Origin: Bacteroides eggerthii
GTDB taxonomy: Bacteria > Bacteroidota > Bacteroidia > Bacteroidales > Bacteroidaceae
Direction of reading: 5' to 3'
DNA: 64,000 bases
Assembly: GCF_025146565.1 (NCBI RefSeq)
Contig: NZ_CP102258.1
Location: 2,202,001-2,266,000, forward strand
Below, piece after piece: positions 34,105-43,923 of the stretch. A program made the translations under genes and the position numbers. Below the pieces are notes generated by a model, which had not been told where the DNA came from, ran no database searches, and worked only from the letters and a program-made list of their open reading frames with translations. How positions within the stretch are numbered: the first letter of the stretch is position 1; each line of letters starts with the position of its first letter.

Positions 34105-35856
34105 TTACTTGCTTAACTCTACGACCGGACGTACTTTCCATCCGTTTTCCCGGAAGTAAGTGGAATTATCTGTACTGTGATTGGCAGAGTTTCCTGTCAG
34201 GTTCGGGTTGTTGTTCATCAACTGTTGTACGATAGGCAGGAACTCATGTCCCGGTCTGTAAGTATCGAAAGTGCTCTTCAGTTCGGAGTCGCTTGCTATA
34301 TCGCTGTACTTCACAGGATCCTTTACTCCATTTATGGAGCGGCGCACTGTGCCATGTTCTTTTAGTTGTTGCAGGCGTCCGCTGTCATAGAAGAATCCCC
34401 AGCGGATGAGGTCGAAGCCTCGTCCGAATTCACATCCGAATTCCTTAGGACGTTCCACATTGGCTATCTGTTCAAAGAGTTTGTCGGCAGAATTAAAGTC
34501 TTCAAGTTCCAGATCTGCCAGATTAGCGCGGTTACGCACTTCATTGATCCAGTCGATAGCCTGCTGTGTGGGACCGTTGACTTCGTTCTCGCACTCGGCA
34601 GCGCGTAGCAGTACATCGGAATAGCGCATCAGCCGCAGGTTGATACCATCGTGCAAGCCCGTAACCACAGTGCTATACAATCCGGTACGGAGATTCGTGA
34701 ATTTGGCAATCGGCAGACCTCCGAAAGTATTGTTGGTTACGATATTATCAGTGGATTTAAGTGTATTTGTATAAGCCACATTGCCATACTCGAAGTTCTC
34801 CCAATCGGTTTCATAGGTACCAATGGTCCAATAGAGTCTGGGGTCGAGTTTTCCACCGGTGGTGCGCTCTTCTTTAAAAAGCTGGTAGAGCCAGGGCGAA
34901 GCCGAGATGTCGGCCCATCCGCCGTAGATACCCGGAGCGAAGTTGCTCTCGACGGCCGAGCCTTGTGTGGCATTGGGGCTTGTGTTTACCGGTGTCCATT
35001 CGTCGTCGGTGCCTTGTGCTCCATAGTCGAGGAACTGTACTTCGAAGAGGCTCTCTGCATTGTTCTCGTATGCCGAACCTTCGCGGAAGTTATCTCCGTA
35101 GTTGTCCATCAGTTTATAAGTGCCATACTTTTTGCCGATGATGTCTTTCAATACCGGAAGTGCTTCGCTGTATTTTTGACGCATCATGAGGGCGCGGGCA
35201 TAATAGCCGGCCGCAGCACCGCAGGTGGCACGTCCGCCGCTCCATTCACTGCCTTCATCGCGGGAGGGAAGCAATCCCATTGCTTCCTGAAAGTCTTTCT
35301 CCACTTGGTCGAGTACTGCATCGTAGGTGCTGTTGGCGCCATAAAGTCCGTTCAACGAAGAGTAGGTGGCATAATCCGTAATGAGAGGCGGATTCTGATA
35401 ATAGCCCACTAAGTTGTAGTAGGATAGAGCGCGAAGGAAAAGCGCCTGTCCTTTGATGCGTTTCATTTTTTCGGTAAGCTGGCTGTTATCTTCACCGCAA
35501 CGTGAAATGGTGAAGTTGCACACATTGATGGTATAGTACCACTCACGCCAGGGCCACCATGTGATGTCCGAAGTGACTTCAGCATTAAGATCATCAAAAG
35601 GCAGATACCACACTTGTGAAGAGTTCCAGGCTTCATCGCCACGACACACATCGATGGTGTAGCCTACACGAGCATAAGAACCTTCCATGCGGATGTGGTT
35701 GTAGGCGGCAATCACACATTCCTCCAAGTCGTCAGCATTAAAGCCGAATGTACTTGAGGTTTGCTGGTTGGGATTCAACAGTTCCAATCTGTCGTTGCAG
35801 GAAGTCAGCACGCCAAATCCCAAAATGAGAGCAAGTGAATATTTATTTAGTTTCAT
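34105..35856 (-). CDS. susD: SusD/RagB-family glycan-binding lipoprotein
   Basis: A 583-residue surface lipoprotein acting as lid of the SusC transporter. I chose the ATG at 35856 because the lipoprotein signal starts there (MKLNKYSLALILGFGVLTSC); the open frame extends 68 codons upstream over SusC's 3' end but carries no signal. TPR-like helices and SusD motifs are seen: NHIRMEGSYARVGY, RIKGQALFLRALSYYNLVGYY, YARALMMRQKYSEALPVL, LMRYSDVLLRAAECENE and the C-terminal GHEFLPIVQQLMNNNPNL. It lies 37 bases after SusC. Confidence 0.94.
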   Translation of the reverse strand: MKLNKYSLALILGFGVLTSCNDRLELLNPNQQTSSTFGFNADDLEECVIAAYNHIRMEGSYARVGYTIDVCRGDEAWNSSQVWYLPFDDLNAEVTSDITWWPWREWYYTINVCNFTISRCGEDNSQLTEKMKRIKGQALFLRALSYYNLVGYYQNPPLITDYATYSSLNGLYGANSTYDAVLDQVEKDFQEAMGLLPSRDEGSEWSGGRATCGAAAGYYARALMMRQKYSEALPVLKDIIGKKYGTYKLMDNYGDNFREGSAYENNAESLFEVQFLDYGAQGTDDEWTPVNTSPNATQGSAVESNFAPGIYGGWADISASPWLYQLFKEERTTGGKLDPRLYWTIGTYETDWENFEYGNVAYTNTLKSTDNIVTNNTFGGLPIAKFTNLRTGLYSTVVTGLHDGINLRLMRYSDVLLRAAECENEVNGPTQQAIDWINEVRNRANLADLELEDFNSADKLFEQIANVERPKEFGCEFGRGFDLIRWGFFYDSGRLQQLKEHGTVRRSINGVKDPVKYSDIASDSELKSTFDTYRPGHEFLPIVQQLMNNNPNLTGNSANHSTDNSTYFRENGWKVRPVVELSK

Positions 35857-35893
35857 AAGATATGTTTTTAATTTAGGTACTAGAAAGTAACGA

Positions 35894-38800
35894 TTAGAAT
35901 GTAAAATGAACGCCACACATGAAAGTACGTGCAGTAGGATAGGAACAGAAATTGTATCCCGGAGTGAAAGTTCCTCCTGCGTAATCCACATTGTAACCAT
36001 GATAGCCGGTGAATGTGTGGAGATTCTGTGCCGATACGTAGAAACGTACATCGGATACATATTTACCGAACCACTTATCCGGGAAGTTGTAGCCCAATTC
36101 TACATTGGCTATTTTCCAGTAGGCTGCATTCTGAATCTTGCGTGAACTGAAGAGGTCGTTCCAACCCAAGCTGGCACTGTTGGTGACATAGGTGCGTGGC
36201 ACGTTGGAAAGGTAAGTGCTGCCGTCTTCGCTAAAGCGGTTGGCTTCGAGCATACCCACTTCTTTGTTTCCCCAGCCATAGCAAGAGTTGAGTGAGTTGT
36301 AGATGTCGTCGCTAACGTGATAGTTCAGTGCGCCGAACGTTGCGATGCTCAGGTCAAAGCGTTTGTATTCAAAACGGGCATTAAGGCCGAAATTGATTTT
36401 TGGCATGCCGCTGCCCAATACCACTTGATCTTCGGAGTCTACTTTACCGTCATTGTTTACATCTTTATAGAGGCAGTCACCAATTTGGGCGCCTTCTTGT
36501 GTGGCGTGGTTGTCAAGATCTTCTTGCGTGCGGGCGATGCCTTCATAAACCCAACCGTAGAACTGACCGATTTCTTGGCCTACTTTAGTGATGTAAGAAC
36601 CTGAGATATAAGAATCGGTACCGAAACCTAATGAGGTTACGCGGTTGCGTAATGTGCTAAGGTTGGCCGATACTTCATATTTGAAGTCATGGTCGCGGTT
36701 GCGATAGGTAGCGGAGAACTCAAAACCGGAGTTGTTCATCGAAGCGGCATTCATCGTTACGGTGGTGTTGGACACTCCGGCTTGTTCCGGAACAGGAACA
36801 GCATACAGCAGGTCTTCACTGGTATTCTTGTACCACTCAGCTGTAAACTCCAAACGATTGCGGAACAAAGCAAGATCGATACCCACATTGTAGGTCTTCT
36901 TTTTCTCCCATGCAAGGTTATTGTCCACGAAAGTGGAAACGGCAGAACCGGTCACTACGTTACCGTTGAAATTGTAAGTCATATTATTGCGTGACATGAC
37001 GGCCTGATACATGTATTCACCGATGTTCTCATTACCAAGCTCGCCATAGCTTGCACGAACTTTGAACATGTTCACGACGTCCGGATTGAAAGGGAAGAAG
37101 TTTTCTTTGTCAAAGCGCCAGCCCACAGAGACGGAAGGGAAAGTTCCCCAACGGATACTTCTGGTCAGGCGTGAGCTGCCATCCCGGCGTACTGTTGCCG
37201 ATAATAAATATCTGTCATCGTAGTTGTAATTGATACGACCGATGTAGGACAAGATAGCATGCTTGTATTCGTAACTTTCGGAATACGTGTTGGCGGCATT
37301 CTGCAGTTGTAGGAAATAAGGTTCGGTGAAGTTGATTCCCCATCCGGTCAGCAGGTCGGTGTTTTCTTCTTCGTAAGACTGGCCTGCCACTACGTTGATG
37401 TGGTGTTTGCCTATCGTACCATCGTAAGTAAGCACATTCTCTATCAAGGCGTCCGAATAAATACGGGAACCCTTGGTCAACCGTTCATTACTCTTGGACA
37501 GATAGACGCGGTTACTCTGCACCCATGCCGGAATCCAAGTGAAGTCCTTGCAGAAGGTTTTGCTGTAAGAGAGGTTTATTTTATAGTTGAGTTTGTGGTT
37601 TTTGCTGTTGAAGCCGAACATATTGAAGATGTCTACGTCTGCCGAGCCTGTTCCCACGAAACGGTCCACACGTGTGTTGCGTTGCAGCAGGTTGTTTACC
37701 AGTAATGGATTGGAAGCGGAGATATCACCATGTATGGTATCGTAGTATACGCCATAGCCGTAAGCGTCATAATTGAAGTTGTTGGCAATTCCCACCAAAT
37801 TGTCGAGCACCCATGTTGAAGAATCGTATGCTTTGATGGTGGGCTGCATCAATAAGGTTCCGCGTAGAATGTTGGTTACGTCGCCATACAGACCTTGAAC
37901 GTATTCGGAAGCATTGGACAGGCCCATGTTGTCTTGGTCGGAGTGGGAGTAAACAAGGCTGGTCTGGAACTTTATGAACTTGGTGTCCATACTGTTGTTG
38001 ACACGTGCGGTGTAACGTTCGTAGTTAGGACCGGCACCTTCGAGTGTTCCTTTTTGGTTGAAATAGTCTAATGCTATATTATAGGTGTTGTGAGCACCAC
38101 CTCCGGAAAGGTTTACATTATGGTTTTGACGGATACCCGTTTTGAATACTTCGTCGAACCAGTTGGTATTGGTGTCATCTTGGAAATGGTATTTCCCAGT
38201 TTCGCTGTTGAGCTTGTATCCCGATGGCAGCGGAGTGTTGGAGTTTGCACAAGCCTGACCGATGTACTGGCTGTATTGGTCGGCATCCATTACATCATAG
38301 ACTCCCTTAGGAATATAATCCATACCGAAATATCCATTGTAGTCCACTTTCAGCGGTTGGTCTTTTTGTCCGCGTTTGGTGGTGATGATAATCACACCGT
38401 TGGCAGCACGTGAACCGTAGATGGCGGCAGCCGAAGCATCCTTCAGTACCTGGATGGTTTCAATATCGTTGGAAGAGAAATCGCGGATGGAAGTTCCCAT
38501 GGGAACGCCGTCGATGACATAGAGGGGAGAAGTACTGCCGAAAGATCCTACACCACGAATACGTACGGTAGGATCGGCACCCGGCTGTCCGTCGGAGGTG
38601 ACTTGTACGCCGGAAACCTTGCCTTCAAGCATGGTGGAGATGTTGGAGTTTGATGTCTGTTTCAAAGCTTCCGCATCTACTACGGCAACAGAACCGGTTA
38701 AGTCGGATTTCTTTTGTGTACCATAACCTACAACAACCACTTGTTCCAGCATCTGGTCATCAGCCTGTAATTGTATGGTATCAATAATGGCGCGGTTGCG

Positions 38801-39088
38801 AACTGCTACTTCGCGTTCCTTGAAACCCACATAGCTTATCAAAAGGATAGCGTTTCCGGGAACTTCCAACTGGAAGTTTCCATCCAGGTCGGTAATGGTT
38901 CCGCCTTGTCCGCCTTTAACTCTGACGGTAGCTCCTGGCATAGGTTCACCTTGTTCGTCGACAATTTGGCCACGAACCTTGATAGTCGGAGATTGTGTCA
39001 CAGTAGCCATGGCAGGTGTAGGATACACCGTCATACCGCTAAAGGCACACAGACCAAGCATTACGGAAAGAAATAAATGTTTCCTCAT
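35894..39088 (-). CDS. susC: SusC/RagA-family TonB-dependent transporter
   Basis: A 1064-residue outer-membrane importer of arabino-oligosaccharides. Signal peptide (about 1-28), then a carboxypeptidase-regulatory-like domain (IKVRGQIVDEQGEPMPGATV), a TonB-box region (EQVVVVGYGTQKKSDLTGSV), plug (VRIRGVGSFGSTSPLYVIDG, AAIYGSRAANGVIIITTKRG) and a 22-strand barrel ending in MCGVHFTF. The next gene on the strand is SusD. Its predicted transcript begins near 39355, giving an unusually long leader of about 265 bases that starts with an inverted repeat. HTCS-type operator repeats lie further upstream. Confidence 0.95.
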   Translation of the reverse strand: MRKHLFLSVMLGLCAFSGMTVYPTPAMATVTQSPTIKVRGQIVDEQGEPMPGATVRVKGGQGGTITDLDGNFQLEVPGNAILLISYVGFKEREVAVRNRAIIDTIQLQADDQMLEQVVVVGYGTQKKSDLTGSVAVVDAEALKQTSNSNISTMLEGKVSGVQVTSDGQPGADPTVRIRGVGSFGSTSPLYVIDGVPMGTSIRDFSSNDIETIQVLKDASAAAIYGSRAANGVIIITTKRGQKDQPLKVDYNGYFGMDYIPKGVYDVMDADQYSQYIGQACANSNTPLPSGYKLNSETGKYHFQDDTNTNWFDEVFKTGIRQNHNVNLSGGGAHNTYNIALDYFNQKGTLEGAGPNYERYTARVNNSMDTKFIKFQTSLVYSHSDQDNMGLSNASEYVQGLYGDVTNILRGTLLMQPTIKAYDSSTWVLDNLVGIANNFNYDAYGYGVYYDTIHGDISASNPLLVNNLLQRNTRVDRFVGTGSADVDIFNMFGFNSKNHKLNYKINLSYSKTFCKDFTWIPAWVQSNRVYLSKSNERLTKGSRIYSDALIENVLTYDGTIGKHHINVVAGQSYEEENTDLLTGWGINFTEPYFLQLQNAANTYSESYEYKHAILSYIGRINYNYDDRYLLSATVRRDGSSRLTRSIRWGTFPSVSVGWRFDKENFFPFNPDVVNMFKVRASYGELGNENIGEYMYQAVMSRNNMTYNFNGNVVTGSAVSTFVDNNLAWEKKKTYNVGIDLALFRNRLEFTAEWYKNTSEDLLYAVPVPEQAGVSNTTVTMNAASMNNSGFEFSATYRNRDHDFKYEVSANLSTLRNRVTSLGFGTDSYISGSYITKVGQEIGQFYGWVYEGIARTQEDLDNHATQEGAQIGDCLYKDVNNDGKVDSEDQVVLGSGMPKINFGLNARFEYKRFDLSIATFGALNYHVSDDIYNSLNSCYGWGNKEVGMLEANRFSEDGSTYLSNVPRTYVTNSASLGWNDLFSSRKIQNAAYWKIANVELGYNFPDKWFGKYVSDVRFYVSAQNLHTFTGYHGYNVDYAGGTFTPGYNFCSYPTARTFMCGVHFTF

Positions 39089-39304
39089 TTTTAAAAGAAT
39101 TAAGATTATTAAATTAATAGATTAGATCACCGTTAACTATATTATAATATTATATTGGTCAATATACGATCCTATATTGACCGCCGGGAGAGTCAGGTAA
39201 CAGACTTCACAAAACTGGGGGAGGTTGAATTTAGCCAATGCCATCTACGATGGACAGCCGTTCTCTTGTCGTTCTTCATATTATTAATATTAAAATTAGA
39301 TTTC

Positions 39305-39354
39305 CAATCATTGCTTTTCCTTGAGGGATTTCCTGAAGAAATAAGCAATGATTG
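39305..39354 (-). other. Inverted repeat at the 5' end of the susC leader
   Basis: Perfect 12-bp arms CAATCATTGCTT (39305-39316) and AAGCAATGATTG (39343-39354) enclose 26 bases. It starts about 5 bases after the susC -7 box, so it would fold at the extreme 5' end of the mRNA. The rest of the 395-base gap (39089-39483) holds the leader, the promoter and the HTCS repeats. Confidence 0.5.
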
Positions 39355-39359
39355 TATGG

Positions 39360-39414
39360 CAAAAGTAGGGCTTATGGTGTAAATAGGGGTGGACAAATGG
39401 GTTTTAGAGGTGGA
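39360..39414 (-). promoter_or_regulatory. susC promoter with two 21-bp-spaced HTCS-type repeats
   Basis: On the minus strand TATCCACCTCTA and TTGTCCACCCCTA carry TCCACC at 39414-39409 and 39393-39388, 21 bases apart. TACTTTTG (39367-39360), a match to TAnnTTTG, lies 26 bases after the proximal TCCACC start. No -33 TTTG is evident, as expected for an activator-dependent promoter. The same layout precedes the GH43-GH51-GH43 genes, so these are the probable binding sites of the HTCS AraC domain. Confidence 0.7.
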
Positions 39415-39483
39415 TAAACGAATTTTAAGTGTAGAGAATACAGCTTATTATGTAGATTTATTGTTTTTTGCCGTAAGTAAGGG

Positions 39484-42400
39484 TTATTCTTCCTCATTAA
39501 GCAGTGAACTTGGCGTCGTATTGAAGTATTTGGTGAAGCATCTCGTGAAGTATTTAGGGTCATTAAATCCTACTTCATAGGCAATTTCCGCAATGTTCAT
39601 GCTTTTATTTTCCCGGTTTTTCAGTAATAGTTCGCGGGCAATGTTCAGGCGGTAGTTGCGTATGAATTGTCCGGCAGACTGCCCGACGAGACTTTGTAGC
39701 TTTTTGTTCAACAGGCTTTTGCTCACACCTGCCGCTTCGCAGAAATCGCTCACCTCGAAATAGGAATTTTTGTAGTTCTCCTTAATGACATCCATGATGC
39801 GGTTGAGGAACTTCTTGTCGCCCGATTCCTCTTCCATATTCAAGGCATCCACATCCATGGCTATGGCAAACTTCTTTTGATAACGTTTACGGTTCTCAAG
39901 GATATTTTCGATGCGGGTAAGCAGTAATGTCTCGTCAAAAGGTTTCAGTAAATATTCGTCAACTCCTATGCGGTAGCTTTCCAGGCGTGATTCCTGCGAT
40001 GTCTTGGCTGTCAGCATAAGGAAAGGGATATGGGAGATAGCGAAATTCTCTTTTACCCGGCGGGACAGTTCAATGCCGTCCATTACGGGCATCATCAGGT
40101 CGCTGATGATGAAGTCTACCGAATGTGAGTTTAATATGTTCAAGGCCTCTGCTCCATGGGCAGCTTCGAATACATTGTATTTATCCCGTAGGATGGAACG
40201 GATATATCCACGCATATCCGCGTTGTCCTCGACCACCAGGATTGATAAACCTTTTCCGAAGGTATCGGATGGGGGTAGCGTATCGGAAGTCATAAGTTGC
40301 GGGGCGCTTTCGGCTAGTGTTTCCACCGTATTGCTTTCCGGTGTTATCGGTAGGAGGATGCGTAGCGAGCAGCCTGTCGTATGGTTGTTTTGCGCATGGA
40401 TTTCACCTCCATGCATCTGTACAATGCGTTTACACAAGTAAAGTCCGATGCCGCTTCCGGCCTGTCCGTACATCGGATATTTGGTTTGTCCTTGCGACTG
40501 GTAGAAACGGTTGAATATTTTGATTGCGTCATCATCGGGAATACCGCTGCCTGTGTCGCTGACACAGATGTAAAGCATGGATTTGCGGTTATCGGCAGGA
40601 GGTAGCAGGGCTATGAACAGAGACACACTTCCGCCGTTGGGTGTAAATTTAATGGCATTGCTCAGCAGGTTCGTCAGCACTTTGTGCATCGCTTCTTCGT
40701 CGTAGGAGATTTCCGGTGAAGGCATCCGGAAATAACGTTTCACTGTGATGTCTCTTTCTTTGGCAAAGACTTCAAAAGGTATGATCAGTTCATTGGCAAA
40801 TTTCAGAAAATTATTCCGGGATTTTACGATTTCCAGTTTGCCCGACTCCACTTTACGGAAGTCCATAAGCTGGTTGACAAGCGATAACAGGTATTTGGAA
40901 TTGCGTTCCACGAAATGTAGCTGCTCGATGACTTGAGGGTTGTAGCTTAACTTTAATGCACGCTCTATCGGCCCTATGATCAGTGTGATTGGGGTGCGGA
41001 ATTCGTGTGTGATATTGGTGAAGAATGCTATCTTGTCCAAGGTCAGCTCTTGTATCTTACGTGTCATTTTGGTAAGCTGCGCTTTCTGCCGGGTAATTTT
41101 CTCGTTTTGTTGCTTCAACATCCGGTTCTGACGGGACAACTCTTCGGTCTGTTCTTCCAGTAGTTGTTTCTGCTTTTTCAGTTCATGGGTGCGTTGTTCC
41201 ACCTTTTGGTGTAATCTTGCTTTTTGCTCTTTCAGGCTTCGTATGCGCCATTGGTAGAATTGCCATGTAGCGAATGTGGCAAGGATTATTACAAGCAGTA
41301 TAAACCAGGTTGTCTTGTAAAAATAGGGCTGGATTGTTATTTCCAGTTCCGTTATATTATCCTCTCCGGTTGGGGTGTAGGGCGTGTACTTCACTTGCAG
41401 CGTATAGTTTCCCGGAGACAGATTGGTGTAAGTAGCAAAACGCCGGCTGGCAGGCACGTGTATCCAACGGTTGTCAAAACCCAGTAGGCGGTAACTGTAA
41501 GTGGCGGTATTGTCGGACTCGTAGTTGAGTGCGGAAAATTCCAGTGAAAAAGATTTTTCACGTTCGTGGATGCGGATAGCCTTACTGACGGCAATATCGA
41601 GCGGCAAGTATTCGTTGCCGGGGAATATTTCCTCGTTTCCTACTTTCAAACGGGTGAACCGTACTTTGGAAGACTGGGTTGTAAGGGCAGGCAGGTTGCA
41701 ATCTATGGCAACCAGTCCGGATACGGTGCCGAGGTAGAGCTTGCTGTATTGTGAACGGTGAGCAGCATTCCAGTAAAACTGGGTATCGGCAAGACCGTCT
41801 TGCCGGTTGTAGTTGATAAAGTGGTTTTCTGTGGGTTGGAAGCGCGACAGCCCATTGTTGGTTGCTATCCAGATACATCCTTTATCATCTTCCAGGATAC
41901 TGCGGATACTGTTGTCTGGCAGACCATGAAGGGAGTTGTAACAGACGAACTGTTCTTCTCCATCTTCGTTCTGCATACGTTTATAAATGCCATAACCGTT
42001 GCTGCCCAACCACAGTGTGCCGTCCTGAGTTTCGTAAAAGCAACATATCTTTTCTATCAGTCCGGAAGACGGATCATCCAGTTTGTACTTCAGATGACGG
42101 TAACGGAATGTTCCCTCAGGCGATGAGACGAAGCGGGAGTGCAGGTCGATGATATAAACGCCGTCCAGACATCCCATCCATAATTGCCCGTCTTTGTCTA
42201 TGATAGAGCCGATGCAACCTCGTATGTCCTCGGCGGCACGCTTGGCAAATGGTGAACAAAGCTGTTTATGCGCCAGGTCATAGAAAAATAATCCCTGGTT
42301 TGCTCCGATCCACATACCGTTGTTTATGGAGTCGTAGGCCAGTGCTCCGATAAAGTCTATGGGATAGTTGTCTTTATTTTGGGCTGTGATTGCTTCTATT

Positions 42401-43746
42401 CTGTGCTGTGGGTTTTGCGGGTTGATAAGGTTGATGCCGCCGCCCCATGTACCAATCCACAATCTTCCTTGCCCGTCGGCGGTGATGGCGCTGACAGAGT
42501 TGTGGGTAAGAGTGCCGCTTTCGTATGTATAATGGATGAAGCTGTCGCTTCCTACCGCCTTTTTATTCAGCCCCCCTTCTACGGTGCCTACCCATAAGTT
42601 TCCGCTATGATCTTCGTAAACGGCGTTCACCGGATTGTGGGAGATTGTTTGGAGATTCTTGTTATCATGCTGATAGTTCTGTATGGACAGACGCTTGGCG
42701 GTCATTTTATTGATGCCGCCACTTTCGGTCCCCACCCAGATATGCTGCCCTTCTACGATGATGCAGTTGATGAAATTGCTGTTCAGTAGCTTACTGCCGG
42801 TGTTGGATGCCTGATCGCTTATGCGTTCAAAGTTGTCCTTTATGGGATTGTATATGTTGATGCCTTTCAGGCTGGCAACCAGTAATTGTTTGTCGTTGGT
42901 TATGGCGAGACAGGTCAGGAAATTTTGTGAGAGGGAATGCGGATTGTCGGAGGCATGCACATATTGCTTCACTATACCTTCATTTTTATTATATCGGTAC
43001 AGGCCTTTGTCGGTGGCGATCCATACTTCATTCTCTTTGGCTATGAAGTCTGTAAAATATAGATCCGGTGCAAAACTCAGGCAGTCGTCGATTAAGGTTT
43101 CCTCCAGTTTGCCTTGTGCAGTGATACCTACTTTGTATAGTGCACCATTGATGCCTATCCATACTTTTCCCTCATTTTCCACATCCTTAAAGACGATATC
43201 GTACCGGTAAGGATTGGGAACCTCCAGTGAATGAATACTTTCTATATCTCCATTGGTGCGGAAAGCAATACGGTGCAGGCTATTGCCGCAATACAGCCAA
43301 ATACATCCGTTGGCATCTTGTGTAACCATGAATGCCGGTTGCTTAATGAGTGTCTCCAGCTTCTTTCGGGGATCATGAGGCAGTACGGACTGCATGGTTG
43401 TCAGGTCGATAATATCCGTTCCCCCTTCCGATACAACCCAAAGCCGCTGAAAGTTGTCTTCATGGACTTTGCGTATGAAGTTGCTCTTGAGCCGGCAATG
43501 TGGGGTAGCCGGAGTGAAGTTAACGAATTCATAACCGTCGTATCGGGATAGTCCGCCTCCCGACATGGAAATCCAAAGGAAGCCTTGCCGGTCTTTGTAG
43601 ATATCATCGACAAAATTATTGGGAAGCCCTTCATTCATGGTTATGTAGATTGTGTTATACCGGTTGGTAAAAGACTCCTGAGCCCACAAAAAAGCGGGGC
43701 TTGCCAAAGCGATATATAATATAATAATGTGGAAAAACTTATGCAT
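39484..43746 (-). CDS. Hybrid two-component regulator (HTCS) of the arabinan locus
   Basis: A 1420-residue one-protein phosphorelay. From the ATG at 43746: signal/anchor (MHKFFHIIILYIALAS), periplasmic two-component propeller repeats (to about 730; GEGKV-like blades such as LWVGTVEGGLNK, IWIATNNGLSRF), a Y_Y_Y domain (about 740-800), a membrane helix (about 815-835), HisKA (FTNITHEFRTP, His about 913), HATPase (SGIGLYLCKRIVQMHGG), receiver with phospho-Asp about 1218 (FIISDLMMPVMDG) and a C-terminal AraC DNA-binding domain (IAEIAYEVGFNDPKYFTRCF). It should sense arabino-oligosaccharides and activate both PUL halves. An in-frame TTG at 43776 lies inside the promoter and was rejected. Confidence 0.95.
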   Translation of the reverse strand: MHKFFHIIILYIALASPAFLWAQESFTNRYNTIYITMNEGLPNNFVDDIYKDRQGFLWISMSGGGLSRYDGYEFVNFTPATPHCRLKSNFIRKVHEDNFQRLWVVSEGGTDIIDLTTMQSVLPHDPRKKLETLIKQPAFMVTQDANGCIWLYCGNSLHRIAFRTNGDIESIHSLEVPNPYRYDIVFKDVENEGKVWIGINGALYKVGITAQGKLEETLIDDCLSFAPDLYFTDFIAKENEVWIATDKGLYRYNKNEGIVKQYVHASDNPHSLSQNFLTCLAITNDKQLLVASLKGINIYNPIKDNFERISDQASNTGSKLLNSNFINCIIVEGQHIWVGTESGGINKMTAKRLSIQNYQHDNKNLQTISHNPVNAVYEDHSGNLWVGTVEGGLNKKAVGSDSFIHYTYESGTLTHNSVSAITADGQGRLWIGTWGGGINLINPQNPQHRIEAITAQNKDNYPIDFIGALAYDSINNGMWIGANQGLFFYDLAHKQLCSPFAKRAAEDIRGCIGSIIDKDGQLWMGCLDGVYIIDLHSRFVSSPEGTFRYRHLKYKLDDPSSGLIEKICCFYETQDGTLWLGSNGYGIYKRMQNEDGEEQFVCYNSLHGLPDNSIRSILEDDKGCIWIATNNGLSRFQPTENHFINYNRQDGLADTQFYWNAAHRSQYSKLYLGTVSGLVAIDCNLPALTTQSSKVRFTRLKVGNEEIFPGNEYLPLDIAVSKAIRIHEREKSFSLEFSALNYESDNTATYSYRLLGFDNRWIHVPASRRFATYTNLSPGNYTLQVKYTPYTPTGEDNITELEITIQPYFYKTTWFILLVIILATFATWQFYQWRIRSLKEQKARLHQKVEQRTHELKKQKQLLEEQTEELSRQNRMLKQQNEKITRQKAQLTKMTRKIQELTLDKIAFFTNITHEFRTPITLIIGPIERALKLSYNPQVIEQLHFVERNSKYLLSLVNQLMDFRKVESGKLEIVKSRNNFLKFANELIIPFEVFAKERDITVKRYFRMPSPEISYDEEAMHKVLTNLLSNAIKFTPNGGSVSLFIALLPPADNRKSMLYICVSDTGSGIPDDDAIKIFNRFYQSQGQTKYPMYGQAGSGIGLYLCKRIVQMHGGEIHAQNNHTTGCSLRILLPITPESNTVETLAESAPQLMTSDTLPPSDTFGKGLSILVVEDNADMRGYIRSILRDKYNVFEAAHGAEALNILNSHSVDFIISDLMMPVMDGIELSRRVKENFAISHIPFLMLTAKTSQESRLESYRIGVDEYLLKPFDETLLLTRIENILENRKRYQKKFAIAMDVDALNMEEESGDKKFLNRIMDVIKENYKNSYFEVSDFCEAAGVSKSLLNKKLQSLVGQSAGQFIRNYRLNIARELLLKNRENKSMNIAEIAYEVGFNDPKYFTRCFTKYFNTTPSSLLNEEE

Positions 43747-43773
43747 TGTTTTATCATTTGGTATTAGCACAAG

Positions 43774-43802
43774 CAAAGTTAATGGATTACTTGTGATGAC
43801 AA
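43774..43802 (-). promoter_or_regulatory. HTCS gene promoter
   Basis: Minus strand TAACTTTG (43781-43774) fits TAnnTTTG; TTG at 43802-43800 is 18 bases upstream. The start would be about 23 bases before the ATG at 43746. Confidence 0.6.
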
Positions 43803-43840
43803 TAAAAAGTCTGCGGTCTTTTTTGTGAAGTTGGAAGATT

Positions 43841-43897
43841 GTCCACCTTAAAAGGTCATATATCCACCTCTACTGCTTTGGGCATGGCGTACATTTG
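43841..43897 (+). promoter_or_regulatory. Promoter of the GH43-GH51-GH43 genes with 21-bp-spaced HTCS-type repeats
   Basis: TGTCCACCTTA and TATCCACCTCTA place TCCACC at 43842 and 43863, 21 bases apart. TACATTTG (43890-43897), a -7 match, starts 27 bases after the second TCCACC. Spacing and motif copy those at the susC promoter on the opposite side of the HTCS gene. Confidence 0.7.
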
Positions 43898-43923
43898 CAT
43901 TGTATTTTTAATTTGCTGATATT

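Noticed and set aside
35857..36060. N-terminal extension of SusD by 68 codons
   Set aside because: It overlaps the 3' end of susC and hides the lipoprotein signal that begins at 35856.
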